Shown one piece after another: positions 17,680 through 26,035 of a DNA stretch of 64,000 nucleotides. A model generated the notes under the pieces. It was not told the origin of the DNA. It ran no database searches and saw only the letters and a list, made by a program, of their open reading frames with translations. Origin of the DNA: Enterobacteriaceae bacterium 4M9 (lineage in GTDB: Bacteria; Pseudomonadota; Gammaproteobacteria; Enterobacterales; Enterobacteriaceae); contig JAADJJ010000001.1 in assembly GCA_010092695.1 (NCBI GenBank), positions 2,852,001 through 2,916,000 of the forward strand, read 5' to 3'. Position 1 is the first letter of the stretch. Each line of letters opens with the position of its first letter. Made by a program: the position numbers and the translations under genes.

Positions 17680-17784
17680 CATTTCTCGGCGTATACCGGG
17701 TTCTGCTTTACCCGCGCGCCGTAAGGCGACGCAGTACCGACAAACCCGACATAAGGGACTGAGAAATGACCTGTCGTCACAGGT
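17680..17784. other. Hairpin-dense non-coding stretch, candidate structured RNA
   Basis: Several inverted repeats follow one another: CATTTCTC / GAGAAATG as outer arms (17680-17687 and 17761-17768), CGGGT / ACCCG inside, a GCGCGCC-GTAA-GGCGaCGC hairpin (17714-17732), an outer CAGTaCC / GGgACTG pair, and a perfect ACCTGT-CGTC-ACAGGT hairpin (17769-17784). No ORF explains it. Strand and function are unknown. Confidence 0.45.
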
Positions 17785-17811
17785 AAAAAAGGCCCCGCAC
17801 AAGCCGGAGCC
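17785..17811 (-). terminator. Terminator of the 69-aa gene
   Basis: Read on the minus strand, GGCTCCG...CGGGGCC forms a stem with one G-T pair followed by TTTTTT. It begins six bases after the stop codon of the small gene. Confidence 0.78.
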
Positions 17812-17816
17812 AGCGT

Positions 17817-18026
17817 TTATTCCAGCGCCGCATTCGCCGATTTAAGATGAGCTTCAAACTCTGCGTGGGTCAGCGTGCGTTTGCCGGAAGCCGCTTTAAG
17901 CTTTTTCCCCTCATCCTGCAAGGTGGTACGGTTTGCCTGGGTCTGTCTTTTGCCCAGCTTGCGCAGGATATGGTTAAGCTCATGCTCTTCAGAAAAATTA
18001 ATGTGTTCTTTGTCGGTATTTGCCAT
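17817..18026 (-). CDS. Hypothetical 69-aa soluble protein
   Basis: Not recognised. A 69-aa, charged protein (rich in Lys, Glu, His, Asn) with no signal peptide or membrane segment, predicted mostly helical. The ATG at 18026 is chosen over one 60 bases upstream because an AGGAGC ribosome site lies directly before it. It has its own terminator and lies between rluB and the porin gene, in the place where E. coli carries yciQ. The clear start and stop signals support a real gene. Confidence 0.65.
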   Translation of the reverse strand: MANTDKEHINFSEEHELNHILRKLGKRQTQANRTTLQDEGKKLKAASGKRTLTHAEFEAHLKSANAALE

Positions 18027-18138
18027 CGTTACGCTCCTGAAAGGATTCAATTCATCACGGCATATCAGCGCCCGCACCCGGTGCAAAGCACTAACCTGCT
18101 TTCGGTATAGATGGCGAAACAGCGGCTGTCAAAAACGC

Positions 18139-18160
18139 TGCGGCCCCAATCGGGGCCGCA
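18139..18160 (-). terminator. Terminator of the porin gene
   Basis: A 9-bp perfect stem TGCGGCCCC / GGGGCCGCA with a 4-base loop. On the minus strand it is followed by GCGTTTTTGAC. It starts eight bases after the porin stop. Confidence 0.82.
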
Positions 18161-18167
18161 TCAGACA

Positions 18168-19508
18168 TCAGAAGTTGATATTGGCGGCAAGGCCACCGAC
18201 AAAAGCGTCGTCCACTTTGCTAACAGCACCCGGTGCCGAAATATATTGCAGGTTCGGGCGTACCTGTAGCCAGTTGTTGACTTGCACGTTGTAGTAAATC
18301 TCGTAGTTGTATTCCGAACCGTTCTGAATAGGCAGGTACGTCGGGCTGTTGTAATTGCTGACGCCGTTGGCGAGATTCTGGGCACGCAGCATACGCGTAT
18401 AGTCGGAGTTCACGTGGATACGACCTGCCCCCATGCCGATTTCGTCCTGTGGACGAGCGTCAAAGGGTCCTTTCCAGGCCAGTGAAATAGACTGGTAGTT
18501 GTCGGTTTTGGAGGTTTTTTTGTCGTTCATTACCCCCTGCACCGTCAGCCTAAGACCACGGTCAGCACTGCCACCCTGGCTTGTCAGCTGCTGCTGGGCG
18601 AGGATATAACCGCCCCAGGAATGTGCACTGTCGTTATAGCCACCGTTGCCCCAACTGCTATAAACGTCGCTATTGACGGACGTGTAGTAGTAGCCAATGC
18701 GGTAGTTACCTGGCAGTTTGTCCGGGCCAAAGGTCGGCTTCCAGCCCAGTTCCACCGGCACCAGATTACCTTCCGTCGGTCTGAATTCGAAACGGAAACC
18801 GTCGCCGCGCGCGTAGTTGTACGGGTTCTGGTTATAGAAACCCACCTGGAAGAACACTTGCGGTGTGATGTTGAGCTTCACACGCCCGCCCCACTGGGAC
18901 ACCGGCCAGTTATACCAGCGGTCACCGCGCCAGTTTCCTCCCTGGCCGCTACCAAATGCCAGGTTCTGGAATTTGTTATTGTCGAAGTTATCAAAGTCCT
19001 CCGCGACAGTAACGCGACCGGCTTTAACGTCCAGCACATCGTCAAAGAAGCCTTTACGCAGCCAGAACTGCGTTAAACGCCACGTCTGACCACGACCATA
19101 CACCTCCTGCACTGAAGAGAGCATACCGGTACGCGGGTCTGCCACCTGCCCGGAGAGGTTCTGACCGTCACGGTTAGTGATAGTCAGCTGGAATTCGCTG
19201 TCCTGCCAGTTGAGGAATTTTTCCAGATCCAGGTTAACACCAAACGCCCACTGGTCACTGTAGCGCGCCGTCGTAGATTTGTTATAGCCCCCGGCGAAAT
19301 TAGAGGCGGTTTCCATAGTGTAGTTTACGTTGAAATCAACACCGTTTGCCTTAAGCGCTGAACGACTTCCATCCCAGTCGCCGAACATCCACGGAGAGTC
19401 ATAGCTGAAAGGCTCACCTGCCGCCCAGGTTTGACCGGCAAAGAGTGCTATGCCAAGAGCACTCAGCGCCAGGCCGCGTTTTTTAGCCACTGCGGTTAGT
19501 TTTTTCAT
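18168..19508 (-). CDS. Carbohydrate-selective porin, OprB family
   Basis: A 446-aa outer-membrane protein. A signal peptide covers about residues 1-29, with cleavage after 'AGQTWA'. The mature protein begins with 'DSPWMFGDWDGSRSALKANGVDF', typical of OprB porins, and continues as repeated amphipathic strands rich in Tyr, Asn and Gly, ending in Phe as required by the BAM machinery. OprB-type porins take up glucose and other sugars across the outer membrane in pseudomonads; the substrate here is unknown. It is flanked by the 69-aa gene and yciO, in the place of E. coli yciQ. The ATG has only a weak ribosome site. Family firm, substrate open. Confidence 0.88.
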   Translation of the reverse strand: MKKLTAVAKKRGLALSALGIALFAGQTWAAGEPFSYDSPWMFGDWDGSRSALKANGVDFNVNYTMETASNFAGGYNKSTTARYSDQWAFGVNLDLEKFLNWQDSEFQLTITNRDGQNLSGQVADPRTGMLSSVQEVYGRGQTWRLTQFWLRKGFFDDVLDVKAGRVTVAEDFDNFDNNKFQNLAFGSGQGGNWRGDRWYNWPVSQWGGRVKLNITPQVFFQVGFYNQNPYNYARGDGFRFEFRPTEGNLVPVELGWKPTFGPDKLPGNYRIGYYYTSVNSDVYSSWGNGGYNDSAHSWGGYILAQQQLTSQGGSADRGLRLTVQGVMNDKKTSKTDNYQSISLAWKGPFDARPQDEIGMGAGRIHVNSDYTRMLRAQNLANGVSNYNSPTYLPIQNGSEYNYEIYYNVQVNNWLQVRPNLQYISAPGAVSKVDDAFVGGLAANINF

Positions 19509-19701
19509 GATTGTTATTTTAAATATTTGTAATGGGATTGTTATATTACCGGGATATTTATTTCATCCATTTACTGATTGTGCTGATAAAAGGCAGCGTT
19601 ACAGAATGAAATATAAAAATGAGAGAGATTTAACAAAACAGGAAAAAAGGCAACGTGATGGCACGGATTATGAAATTTAAGAACGGATAAATACAATAAC
19701 G

Positions 19702-19724
19702 GCGGCGTTAGACTACGTCGCCGC
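19702..19724 (-). terminator. Probable terminator of rnm-yciO
   Basis: A 6-bp GC stem GCGGCG / CGCCGC with a loop of 11 bases lies eight bases past the yciO stop. The minus-strand tail, GTTATTGTATTT, is T-rich but not a pure run. Confidence 0.5.
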
Positions 19725-19731
19725 AGGGTCA

Positions 19732-20352
19732 TTACAGGAAGGGTTTGACGTCACCCACGCCTTCACGCACCACTTCTGGCGTATCTTCAGTAAGATCAAT
19801 AACCGTGGTTGGTTTCTGCCCCAGATAGCCACCGTGGATAATCAAATCAACCTGCTTTTCCAGCCGGTCTTTGATTTCATCTGGATCGGATTCGGTAAAT
19901 TCACTGTCCGGGAGCATCAATGAAGTGGAAAGCATCGGCTCATTCAACACTTCCAGCAACGCCAGAGCGATAGGATTTGACGGCACGCGCAGCCCAATGG
20001 TTTTACGCTTTTCCTGCAACAGGCGGCGCGGCACCTCTTTGGTACCCTTAAGGATAAAAGTATAGTTACCCGGCGTGTTGTTCTTAATCAGGCGAAACGC
20101 CACGTTATCAACGTAGGCATACGTCGACAGCTCCGACAAATCGCGGCACATCAGAGTAAAGTTATGGCCACTTTCCAGATGGCGAATGCGGCAGATGCGT
20201 TCCATCGCGTTTTTCTCTTCCAGCCTGCAGCCCAGCGCGTACCCGGAATCGGTGGGATAAACAATAACACCGCCCTTACGCACGATCTCCACCGCCTGGT
20301 TGATCAGACGCGGCTGCGGGTTATCCGGGTGGATATAGAAAAACTGACTCAT
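19732..20352 (-). CDS. yciO: YrdC/Sua5-domain protein YciO
   Basis: A 206-aa protein, the same length as E. coli YciO, made of a single YrdC/Sua5 domain. The signature 'GGVIVYPTDSGYALGC' lies near residue 30, with 'TIGLRVPSNPI' further on. The family binds dsRNA and nucleotides; the paralogue TsaC makes the threonylcarbamoyl-adenylate for tRNA t6A, and YciO has been reported to have weaker activity of that type. The ATG has an AGAGGG site and lies 12 bases after the rnm stop, so they form one unit. Confidence 0.94.
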   Translation of the reverse strand: MSQFFYIHPDNPQPRLINQAVEIVRKGGVIVYPTDSGYALGCRLEEKNAMERICRIRHLESGHNFTLMCRDLSELSTYAYVDNVAFRLIKNNTPGNYTFILKGTKEVPRRLLQEKRKTIGLRVPSNPIALALLEVLNEPMLSTSLMLPDSEFTESDPDEIKDRLEKQVDLIIHGGYLGQKPTTVIDLTEDTPEVVREGVGDVKPFL

Positions 20353-20364
20353 GACTGCCCTCTC

Positions 20365-21228
20365 TTACTGTTCATTATGACTCCAACGCTGCCAGACCGG
20401 CATAACGCCCTCCGGTAACCACAGTTTACGCCCCAGTTCAATCCACGGGCAGGGTTGGTGAAAATCCGAACCCTGGGAGGCCAGCAGCATAAACTGTCGT
20501 GCATATTGCGCCAGTTGGTTACGCTCGTCCGGCGCCTGCTGACACTGCGCCACCTCCATCGCATCTCCGCCACATTGCGCAAAGTGCGCCAGCAGGCGCT
20601 TGAGCCATTTTGCCGACAAGCGGTAGCGGCCCGGATGAGCCACCACCGCCTGCCCGCCTGAATGATGAATAACTTCAATAGCTTGTTCTATTGTACACCA
20701 CTGCGGCGGAACATATCCCGTTTTCCCTCGTGCCAGATAGTGTTTAAACACATCGGCAATAGTGGTAGCACGCCCGTTTTCAATCAAAAAACGCGCAAAG
20801 TGGCTGCGTGTGACAGTGCCACCCTCGGCATATTTTTGCGCCCCTTCCCAGGCACCGGGAATGCGGGCTTTTTCAAGACGTTCGGCAATCATGCGCGCGC
20901 GGGATTCGCGCAGCTGGTGCTGGTTTGCCAGAAAGGTCCGCAGCGCAGGATGCGTTTCATCCACACCAAGACCAACAATGTGGATTTCATGATTTTCCCA
21001 GACGGTAGAAATCTCGACGCCACTGACCAGGCGCAGCGCCAGCCCGGCACGGGCAATTTCAGCCTGCGCCGGTGCAATGCCTGCCACCGTGTCATGATCG
21101 GTTATCGCCAGCACATCAATACCCTGCTCTGCGGCTCTGTGCACCAGCTGTTCCGGCGTCAGCAGGCCGTCAGATGCCGTCGTATGGCTGTGTAGGTCGT
21201 ACATCACCTGCTTGCTGGCTTCGCTCAA
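20365..21228 (-). CDS. rnm: PHP-domain 5'-3' exoribonuclease AM (RNase AM, YciV/TrpH)
   Basis: A 287-aa PHP-superfamily phosphoesterase. Metal-binding motifs are visible at the N-terminus ('DLHSHTTASDG', 'ITDHDT') and further on ('HPGRY', 'GSDFH'). In E. coli the protein trims 5' ends of rRNAs and hydrolyses 3',5'-bisphosphates. The start is taken as TTG at 21228: it has an AGGAG site with good spacing and yields 'SEASKQVMYDLHSH', close to the E. coli N-terminus; an ATG seven codons further in ('MYDLHSH') has no such site. Divergent from the trp operon. Confidence 0.9.
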   Translation of the reverse strand: MSEASKQVMYDLHSHTTASDGLLTPEQLVHRAAEQGIDVLAITDHDTVAGIAPAQAEIARAGLALRLVSGVEISTVWENHEIHIVGLGVDETHPALRTFLANQHQLRESRARMIAERLEKARIPGAWEGAQKYAEGGTVTRSHFARFLIENGRATTIADVFKHYLARGKTGYVPPQWCTIEQAIEVIHHSGGQAVVAHPGRYRLSAKWLKRLLAHFAQCGGDAMEVAQCQQAPDERNQLAQYARQFMLLASQGSDFHQPCPWIELGRKLWLPEGVMPVWQRWSHNEQ

Positions 21229-21293
21229 AGCGTCTCCTGGATTATTCGCATCACAAAACACCATCATAACCGTCTGATAATGAAAAATCGCTA

Positions 21294-21330
21294 TTGACAT
21301 TATCTTCGCGAACCAGTTAACTAGTACGCA
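21294..21330 (+). promoter_or_regulatory. trp promoter with TrpR operator
   Basis: A perfect -35 TTGACA (21294-21299) and a -10 TTAACT (21317-21322) are 17 bases apart. The TrpR operator covers the -10: GAACCAGTTAACTAGTACG (21310-21328), nearly the E. coli sequence with one arm changed (CCAG for CTAG). Transcription is expected to start at the A at 21330. TrpR with bound tryptophan should block polymerase here. Confidence 0.93.
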
Positions 21331-21356
21331 AGTTCACTCGATTAAGGTATCTGATC

Positions 21357-21404
21357 ATGCAACACATTATCGTTATGCATAACCGCTGGTGGCGCACTTC
21401 CTGA
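21357..21404 (+). CDS. trpL: trp operon leader peptide
   Basis: A 15-aa leader peptide, MQHIIVMHNRWWRTS, with the tandem Trp codons (residues 11 and 12) that sense charged tRNA-Trp. It is followed by the 1:2 / 2:3 / 3:4 pairing segments and the attenuator hairpin. E. coli TrpL is 14 aa and also has Trp-Trp before Arg-Thr-Ser. Stalling at these codons lets transcription continue into trpE. Confidence 0.95.
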   Translation: MQHIIVMHNRWWRTS

Positions 21405-21448
21405 ATGGGACAGAGTGCTCGCACTTGCGCATGCAATGCAGATACCTG

Positions 21449-21472
21449 GCCCGCCACGACGCGGGCTTTTTT
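21449..21472 (+). terminator. trp attenuator
   Basis: A GCCCGC / GCGGGC stem with a 6-base loop and six T, 45 bases after the trpL stop and 25 bases before trpE. This is the 3:4 terminator hairpin of classical trp attenuation. Confidence 0.93.
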
Positions 21473-21496
21473 ATGAACAAAATTTGGGAAGGTCTT

Positions 21497-23059
21497 ATGG
21501 AACATGCAAAACCGGCGCTGGAACTGATTACCCTCGCCGCCCCGTATTGCGAAAACCCGACAGCACTATTTCACCAGCTGTGCGGCGCGCGCCCGGCTAC
21601 GCTGCTGCTGGAATCTGCCGACATTGACAGCAAAGACGACCTCAAAAGCCTGCTGCTCGCAGACAGCGCACTGCGCATTACGGCGCTCGGCAACCGCGTA
21701 ACGGTACAGGCGCTGTCGGCAAACGGTGACGCACTGCTCCCACTGCTTGATGCCGCACTGCCAGCCGACGTGACCAATACCACTTTACCGCAAGGGCGCG
21801 AACTGACCTTTCCGACGCCAGATAACATGCTTGATGAAGACAGCCGCTTACAGTCGCTGTCAGTGTTTGACGCGCTACGCATTCTTCAGACGTTAGTGAG
21901 CGTGCCACAACATGAGCGTGAAGCCATGTTTTTCGGTGGCCTGTTTGCCTATGACCTGGTTGCGGGGTTTGAAGATTTGCCCGCGCTGCGCCAGGAAAAC
22001 CGCTGCCCGGATTACTGCTTTTATCTTGCAGAAACGCTGCTGGTGGTTGACCACCAGCAACAATCTACCCGCGTGCAGGCAAGCCTGTTTACCCCGCTTG
22101 ATGCTGAGCGCGCTCGCCTGACGCAGCGTATCGCGGCACTGGCAGAGCAAATGCACAACATCAGCACCGAACTACCGGTGCAGAAACTGGAAAACATGGC
22201 ACTGAGCTGCAACCAGAGCGATGAGGAATACGGTGACGTGGTCAGCCAGATGCAGCAAGCCATTCGCATCGGTGAAATCTTCCAGGTCGTGCCGTCACGC
22301 CGTTTCTCACTGCCCTGCCCGTCGCCGCTTGCCGCTTATCAGGTGCTGAAAAAGAGCAACCCCAGTCCGTACATGTTCTATATGCAGGACAACGAGTTCA
22401 CGCTGTTTGGCGCCTCTCCGGAAAGCTCGCTCAAATATGAATCCCACCAGCGCCAGATTGAAATTTACCCAATTGCCGGAACACGCCCGCGCGGACGCCG
22501 CGCTGACGGCGAGCTGGACCGCGATCTCGACAGCCGCATTGAGCTTGAGATGCGTACCGATCACAAAGAGCTGTCCGAACACCTGATGCTGGTGGATCTG
22601 GCGCGTAATGATCTGGCGCGTATCTGCACCCCCGGCAGCCGCTATGTAGCCGATCTCACTAAAGTTGACCGCTACTCCTTTGTGATGCACCTCGTTTCCC
22701 GCGTGGTCGGCGAACTACGTCACGATCTTGATGCCCTGCACGCCTACCGCGCCTGTATGAATATGGGCACACTGAGCGGCGCCCCCAAAGTGCGCGCAAT
22801 GCAGCTTATCGCCAGCGCCGAAGGCTGCCGTCGTGGTAGCTACGGCGGTGCCGTCGGTTACTTCACCGCTCACGGCGACCTTGATACCTGCATTGTTATC
22901 CGCTCCGCTTATGTCGAAGACGGCATTGCTACCGTACAGGCCGGTGCTGGCGTAGTGCTGGACTCTGTGCCGCAGGCTGAAGCCGACGAAACCCGAAACA
23001 AAGCGCGCGCGGTGCTGCGTGCGATTGCCACCGCGCACCACGCAAAGGAGACTTTCTGA
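21497..23059 (+). CDS. trpE: Anthranilate synthase component I
   Basis: A 520-aa chorismate-utilising enzyme, identical in length to E. coli TrpE, which makes anthranilate with ammonia delivered by TrpG. The feedback site for tryptophan is present in 'LLLESADIDSKDD' (about residues 36-48), and the catalytic domain carries 'PIAGTRPRGR' and 'LSGAPKVRAM'. The ATG at 21497 has a GGGAAGG site; the frame is open through the leader but that part is not translated in this frame. The stop overlaps the trpG start (TGATG), giving equal synthesis of both subunits. Confidence 0.97.
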   Translation: MEHAKPALELITLAAPYCENPTALFHQLCGARPATLLLESADIDSKDDLKSLLLADSALRITALGNRVTVQALSANGDALLPLLDAALPADVTNTTLPQGRELTFPTPDNMLDEDSRLQSLSVFDALRILQTLVSVPQHEREAMFFGGLFAYDLVAGFEDLPALRQENRCPDYCFYLAETLLVVDHQQQSTRVQASLFTPLDAERARLTQRIAALAEQMHNISTELPVQKLENMALSCNQSDEEYGDVVSQMQQAIRIGEIFQVVPSRRFSLPCPSPLAAYQVLKKSNPSPYMFYMQDNEFTLFGASPESSLKYESHQRQIEIYPIAGTRPRGRRADGELDRDLDSRIELEMRTDHKELSEHLMLVDLARNDLARICTPGSRYVADLTKVDRYSFVMHLVSRVVGELRHDLDALHAYRACMNMGTLSGAPKVRAMQLIASAEGCRRGSYGGAVGYFTAHGDLDTCIVIRSAYVEDGIATVQAGAGVVLDSVPQAEADETRNKARAVLRAIATAHHAKETF

Positions 23060-23637
23060 TGGCCGATATTCTGCTGCTCGATAACGTGGACTCCTTTACC
23101 TGGAACCTGGTGGATCAGTTGCGCGCCAGCGGCCACCGCGTGGTGATTTACCGCAATCAGGTGGCGATTGACACAATCCTTGCGCGCCTGTCTGAAATGG
23201 AAAAGCCGGTGCTGATGCTCTCACCGGGCCCAGGCGCCCCGTCTGACGCGGGCTGTATGCCAGAACTGCTCGCACACCTGCGCAGCAAACTGCCGATTAT
23301 TGGCATCTGCCTTGGCCACCAGGCCATTGTTGAGGCCTACGGCGGCTACGTCGGCCAGGCAGGCGAAATCCTGCACGGCAAAGCCTCGGCCGTTGAACAT
23401 GACGGTGAAGCCATGTTTGCCGGGCTGCCCTCACCGCTGCCGGTGGCGCGCTACCACTCGCTGGTTGGCAGCCGCATCCCGGCAGAACTGAAAGTCACCG
23501 CACAATTTAACGGTATGGTCATGGCGGTACGCCATGACGCCGACCGGGTCTGTGGTTTCCAGTTTCATCCGGAATCGATTTTAACTACTCAGGGAGCAAA
23601 GCTGCTTGAGCAAACACTGGCCTGGGCGCTGGCGTAA
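23059..23637 (+). CDS. trpG: Anthranilate synthase component II (glutamine amidotransferase)
   Basis: A 192-aa class I glutamine amidotransferase. The catalytic triad is Cys84 ('GICLGHQ'), His170 and Glu172 ('QFHPES'), and the oxyanion-hole region 'SPGPGAPSDAG' is present. It supplies ammonia to TrpE. In E. coli and its close relatives this domain is fused to TrpD; here a TAA stop and a 17-base spacer with its own ribosome site separate them, as in Serratia. The absence of the fusion is a useful taxonomic character. Confidence 0.96.
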   Translation: MADILLLDNVDSFTWNLVDQLRASGHRVVIYRNQVAIDTILARLSEMEKPVLMLSPGPGAPSDAGCMPELLAHLRSKLPIIGICLGHQAIVEAYGGYVGQAGEILHGKASAVEHDGEAMFAGLPSPLPVARYHSLVGSRIPAELKVTAQFNGMVMAVRHDADRVCGFQFHPESILTTQGAKLLEQTLAWALA

Positions 23638-23654
23638 GTAAGAGGGAAAGCACA

Positions 23655-24653
23655 ATGCAACCGATTTTAGAAAAACTGTTTCAGTCTCAGGTGCTCACCC
23701 TTGAGGAAAGCCGCGCGCTGTTTACCGCCATCGTGCGCGGCGAGCTGGAGCCAAGCCAGCTTGCGGCAGCGCTCATCAGTATGAAAGTGCGCGGCGAAGA
23801 CCCGCTTGAGATTGCCGGTGCAGCCTCCGCTCTGCTGGATGACGCCGAGCCGTTTCCGCGCCCGGACTACACCTTTACCGACATTGTCGGCACCGGCGGT
23901 GACGGCAGCAACAGCATCAATATTTCAACCGCCAGCGCCTTTGTTGCTGCCGCCTGTGGGATGAAGGTCGCCAAGCACGGCAACCGCAGCGTCTCCAGCC
24001 GTTCCGGCTCTTCTGACCTGCTGGCCGCGTTTGGCATCCGCCTTGATATGAGTGCTGAAGCGTCACGCAAAGCGCTTGACGAATTGGGCGTGTGCTTTCT
24101 GTTCGCACCGCAGTATCACACCGGGTTTCGCCACGCGATGCCGGTACGCCAGCAGCTGAAAACCCGCACGCTGTTTAACGTACTCGGGCCGCTGATTAAC
24201 CCGGCGCACCCACCATTGGCGCTGATTGGTGTCTACAGCGCAGAACTGGTACAACCCATTGCTGAAACGCTGAAAGTGCTGGGTTACCAGCGCGCCGCCG
24301 TCGTACACAGCGGCGGCATGGACGAAGTGTCTTTGCATGCCCCGACGCTGGTGGCCGAACTGAACAACGGCGCTATCGATAACTACCAACTAAGTGCCGC
24401 CGACTTTGGCCTTGCTCCTTACGCCAAAGAGGCGTTAGCTGGCGGCTCACCGGAAGAAAACCGTGACATTCTGGCGCGCCTGTTACAAGGTAAAGGTGAC
24501 ATCGCCCACGAATGCGCAGTGGCAGCCAACGTCGCCATGTTAATGCGCCTGCACGGTCATGAAAATTTACGCGAAAACGCCAGCCACGCGCTGGAAGTGG
24601 TGCGCAGCGGCGAAGCATATTCCCGCGTTACGGCACTGGCATCGAGAGGATAA
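23655..24653 (+). CDS. trpD: Anthranilate phosphoribosyltransferase
   Basis: A 332-aa stand-alone enzyme joining anthranilate and PRPP to form phosphoribosyl anthranilate. The PRPP loop 'GTGGDGSNSINIST' lies at residues 79-92, and the anthranilate-site 'KHGNRSVSSRSGSSD' follows. Its own GAGGGAAAG site precedes the ATG. Length fits monofunctional TrpD, in contrast to the TrpGD fusion of E. coli. Confidence 0.97.
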   Translation: MQPILEKLFQSQVLTLEESRALFTAIVRGELEPSQLAAALISMKVRGEDPLEIAGAASALLDDAEPFPRPDYTFTDIVGTGGDGSNSINISTASAFVAAACGMKVAKHGNRSVSSRSGSSDLLAAFGIRLDMSAEASRKALDELGVCFLFAPQYHTGFRHAMPVRQQLKTRTLFNVLGPLINPAHPPLALIGVYSAELVQPIAETLKVLGYQRAAVVHSGGMDEVSLHAPTLVAELNNGAIDNYQLSAADFGLAPYAKEALAGGSPEENRDILARLLQGKGDIAHECAVAANVAMLMRLHGHENLRENASHALEVVRSGEAYSRVTALASRG

Positions 24654-24660
24654 GGCTCAG

Positions 24661-26025
24661 ATGAAGGACACTGTTTTAGCTAAAATTGTTGCAGATAAGG
24701 CTATCTGGCTTGAGGCGCGCAAAGCGCAGCAGCCCCTGGCCACGTTTCAGAATGATATCGTTGCCAGCACGCGCAGCTTCTATGACGCACTCGCCGGTAC
24801 CCGCACGGCCTTTATCCTTGAGTGCAAAAAGGCTTCGCCATCCAAGGGACTGATCCGCGATGATTTCGACCCGGCGCGCATTGCAGGCGTTTATAAAGAC
24901 TACGCTTCAGCCATTTCCGTGCTGACCGATGAGAAATATTTTCAGGGTAGCTTTGATTTCCTGCCTGTTGTCAGCGGCATCGTCAGTCAGCCGGTGCTGT
25001 GCAAAGATTTTATTATTGACCCTTACCAGATTTACCTCGCCCGCCACTACCAGGCGGACGCCTGCCTGCTGATGCTGTCGGTGCTTAACGACGACGAATA
25101 TCGTCAGCTTGCCGCCGTTGCTCACAGCCTTAATATGGGCGTGCTGACCGAAGCCAGTAATGAAGAAGAACTGGAGCGCGCTATTCGCCTTGAAGCCAGA
25201 GTGGTGGGTATCAACAACCGCGACCTGCGCGACCTCTCCGTTGACCTTAACCGTACCCGCCAACTGGCTCCGCGCCTGGGGCCGAATGTCACTGTCATCA
25301 GCGAATCCGGCATTAGCAGCTACGCCAATGTGCGTGAGTTGAGCCATTTTGCCAACGGCTTCCTGATTGGTTCGGCGCTGATGGAAGAGGACGATTTACC
25401 CGCCGCAGTGCGCCGGGTGCTGCTGGGTGAAAACAAAGTCTGTGGCCTGACCCGCGCCGAAGACGCTCGCGCGGCTTATGACGCTGGCGCTATCTACGGC
25501 GGCCTGATTTTTGTGCCTTCGTCACCGCGTGCTGTCGATGCGGCTAAAGCACGTGAGGTGATGGCGGCTGCACCACTGCGCTACGTCGGCGTGACCCGGG
25601 ATATGCCCGTCGCAGAAGCGGCAACGCTCGCCAAAAGTTTAAATCTGCGTGCATTACAACTGCACGGCAGTGAAGACCAGTCTTACATTGATGAGCTTCG
25701 CGCCGCCCTGCCCGAACAAACTGCTATCTGGAAGGCGCTGAGTGTGGGCGACACCCTACCAATGCGCAATCTGCGCAACGTTGAGCGCTACGTGCTGGAT
25801 AACGGCCAGGGCGGTAGTGGGCAGCGTTTTGACTGGTCGCTGCTGGCCGGGGCTGCAAACCTCAATAACGTGATTCTGGCAGGCGGCCTTGGTGCAGATA
25901 ACTGTATTGAGGCAGCAAAAGCAGGCTGCGCCGGACTCGACTTCAACTCAGGCGTGGAATCCGCGCCCGGAATTAAAGATGGCAACAAGCTGGCAGCGGT
26001 GTTTCGCACCCTGCGGGCTTACTAA
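24661..26025 (+). CDS. trpC: Bifunctional indole-3-glycerol-phosphate synthase / phosphoribosylanthranilate isomerase
   Basis: A 454-aa fusion of two TIM barrels, like E. coli TrpCF. The N-terminal synthase domain (about 1-255) has 'ECKKASPSKG' and 'GINNRDLRDL'; the C-terminal isomerase domain has 'VCGLTRAEDA' and 'VQLHG'-type 'LQLHGSEDQ', ending 'GLDFNSGVE'. The ATG at 24661 lies seven bases after the trpD stop; the longer frame upstream overlaps trpD and is not used. Confidence 0.97.
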   Translation: MKDTVLAKIVADKAIWLEARKAQQPLATFQNDIVASTRSFYDALAGTRTAFILECKKASPSKGLIRDDFDPARIAGVYKDYASAISVLTDEKYFQGSFDFLPVVSGIVSQPVLCKDFIIDPYQIYLARHYQADACLLMLSVLNDDEYRQLAAVAHSLNMGVLTEASNEEELERAIRLEARVVGINNRDLRDLSVDLNRTRQLAPRLGPNVTVISESGISSYANVRELSHFANGFLIGSALMEEDDLPAAVRRVLLGENKVCGLTRAEDARAAYDAGAIYGGLIFVPSSPRAVDAAKAREVMAAAPLRYVGVTRDMPVAEAATLAKSLNLRALQLHGSEDQSYIDELRAALPEQTAIWKALSVGDTLPMRNLRNVERYVLDNGQGGSGQRFDWSLLAGAANLNNVILAGGLGADNCIEAAKAGCAGLDFNSGVESAPGIKDGNKLAAVFRTLRAY

Positions 26026-26035
26026 GGAAGAGATG

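Noticed and set aside
17606..17845. Plus- and minus-strand frames of 71-79 codons between rluB and the 69-aa gene
   Set aside because: They run through hairpins and the terminator and have no start signals. The region is better explained as non-coding.
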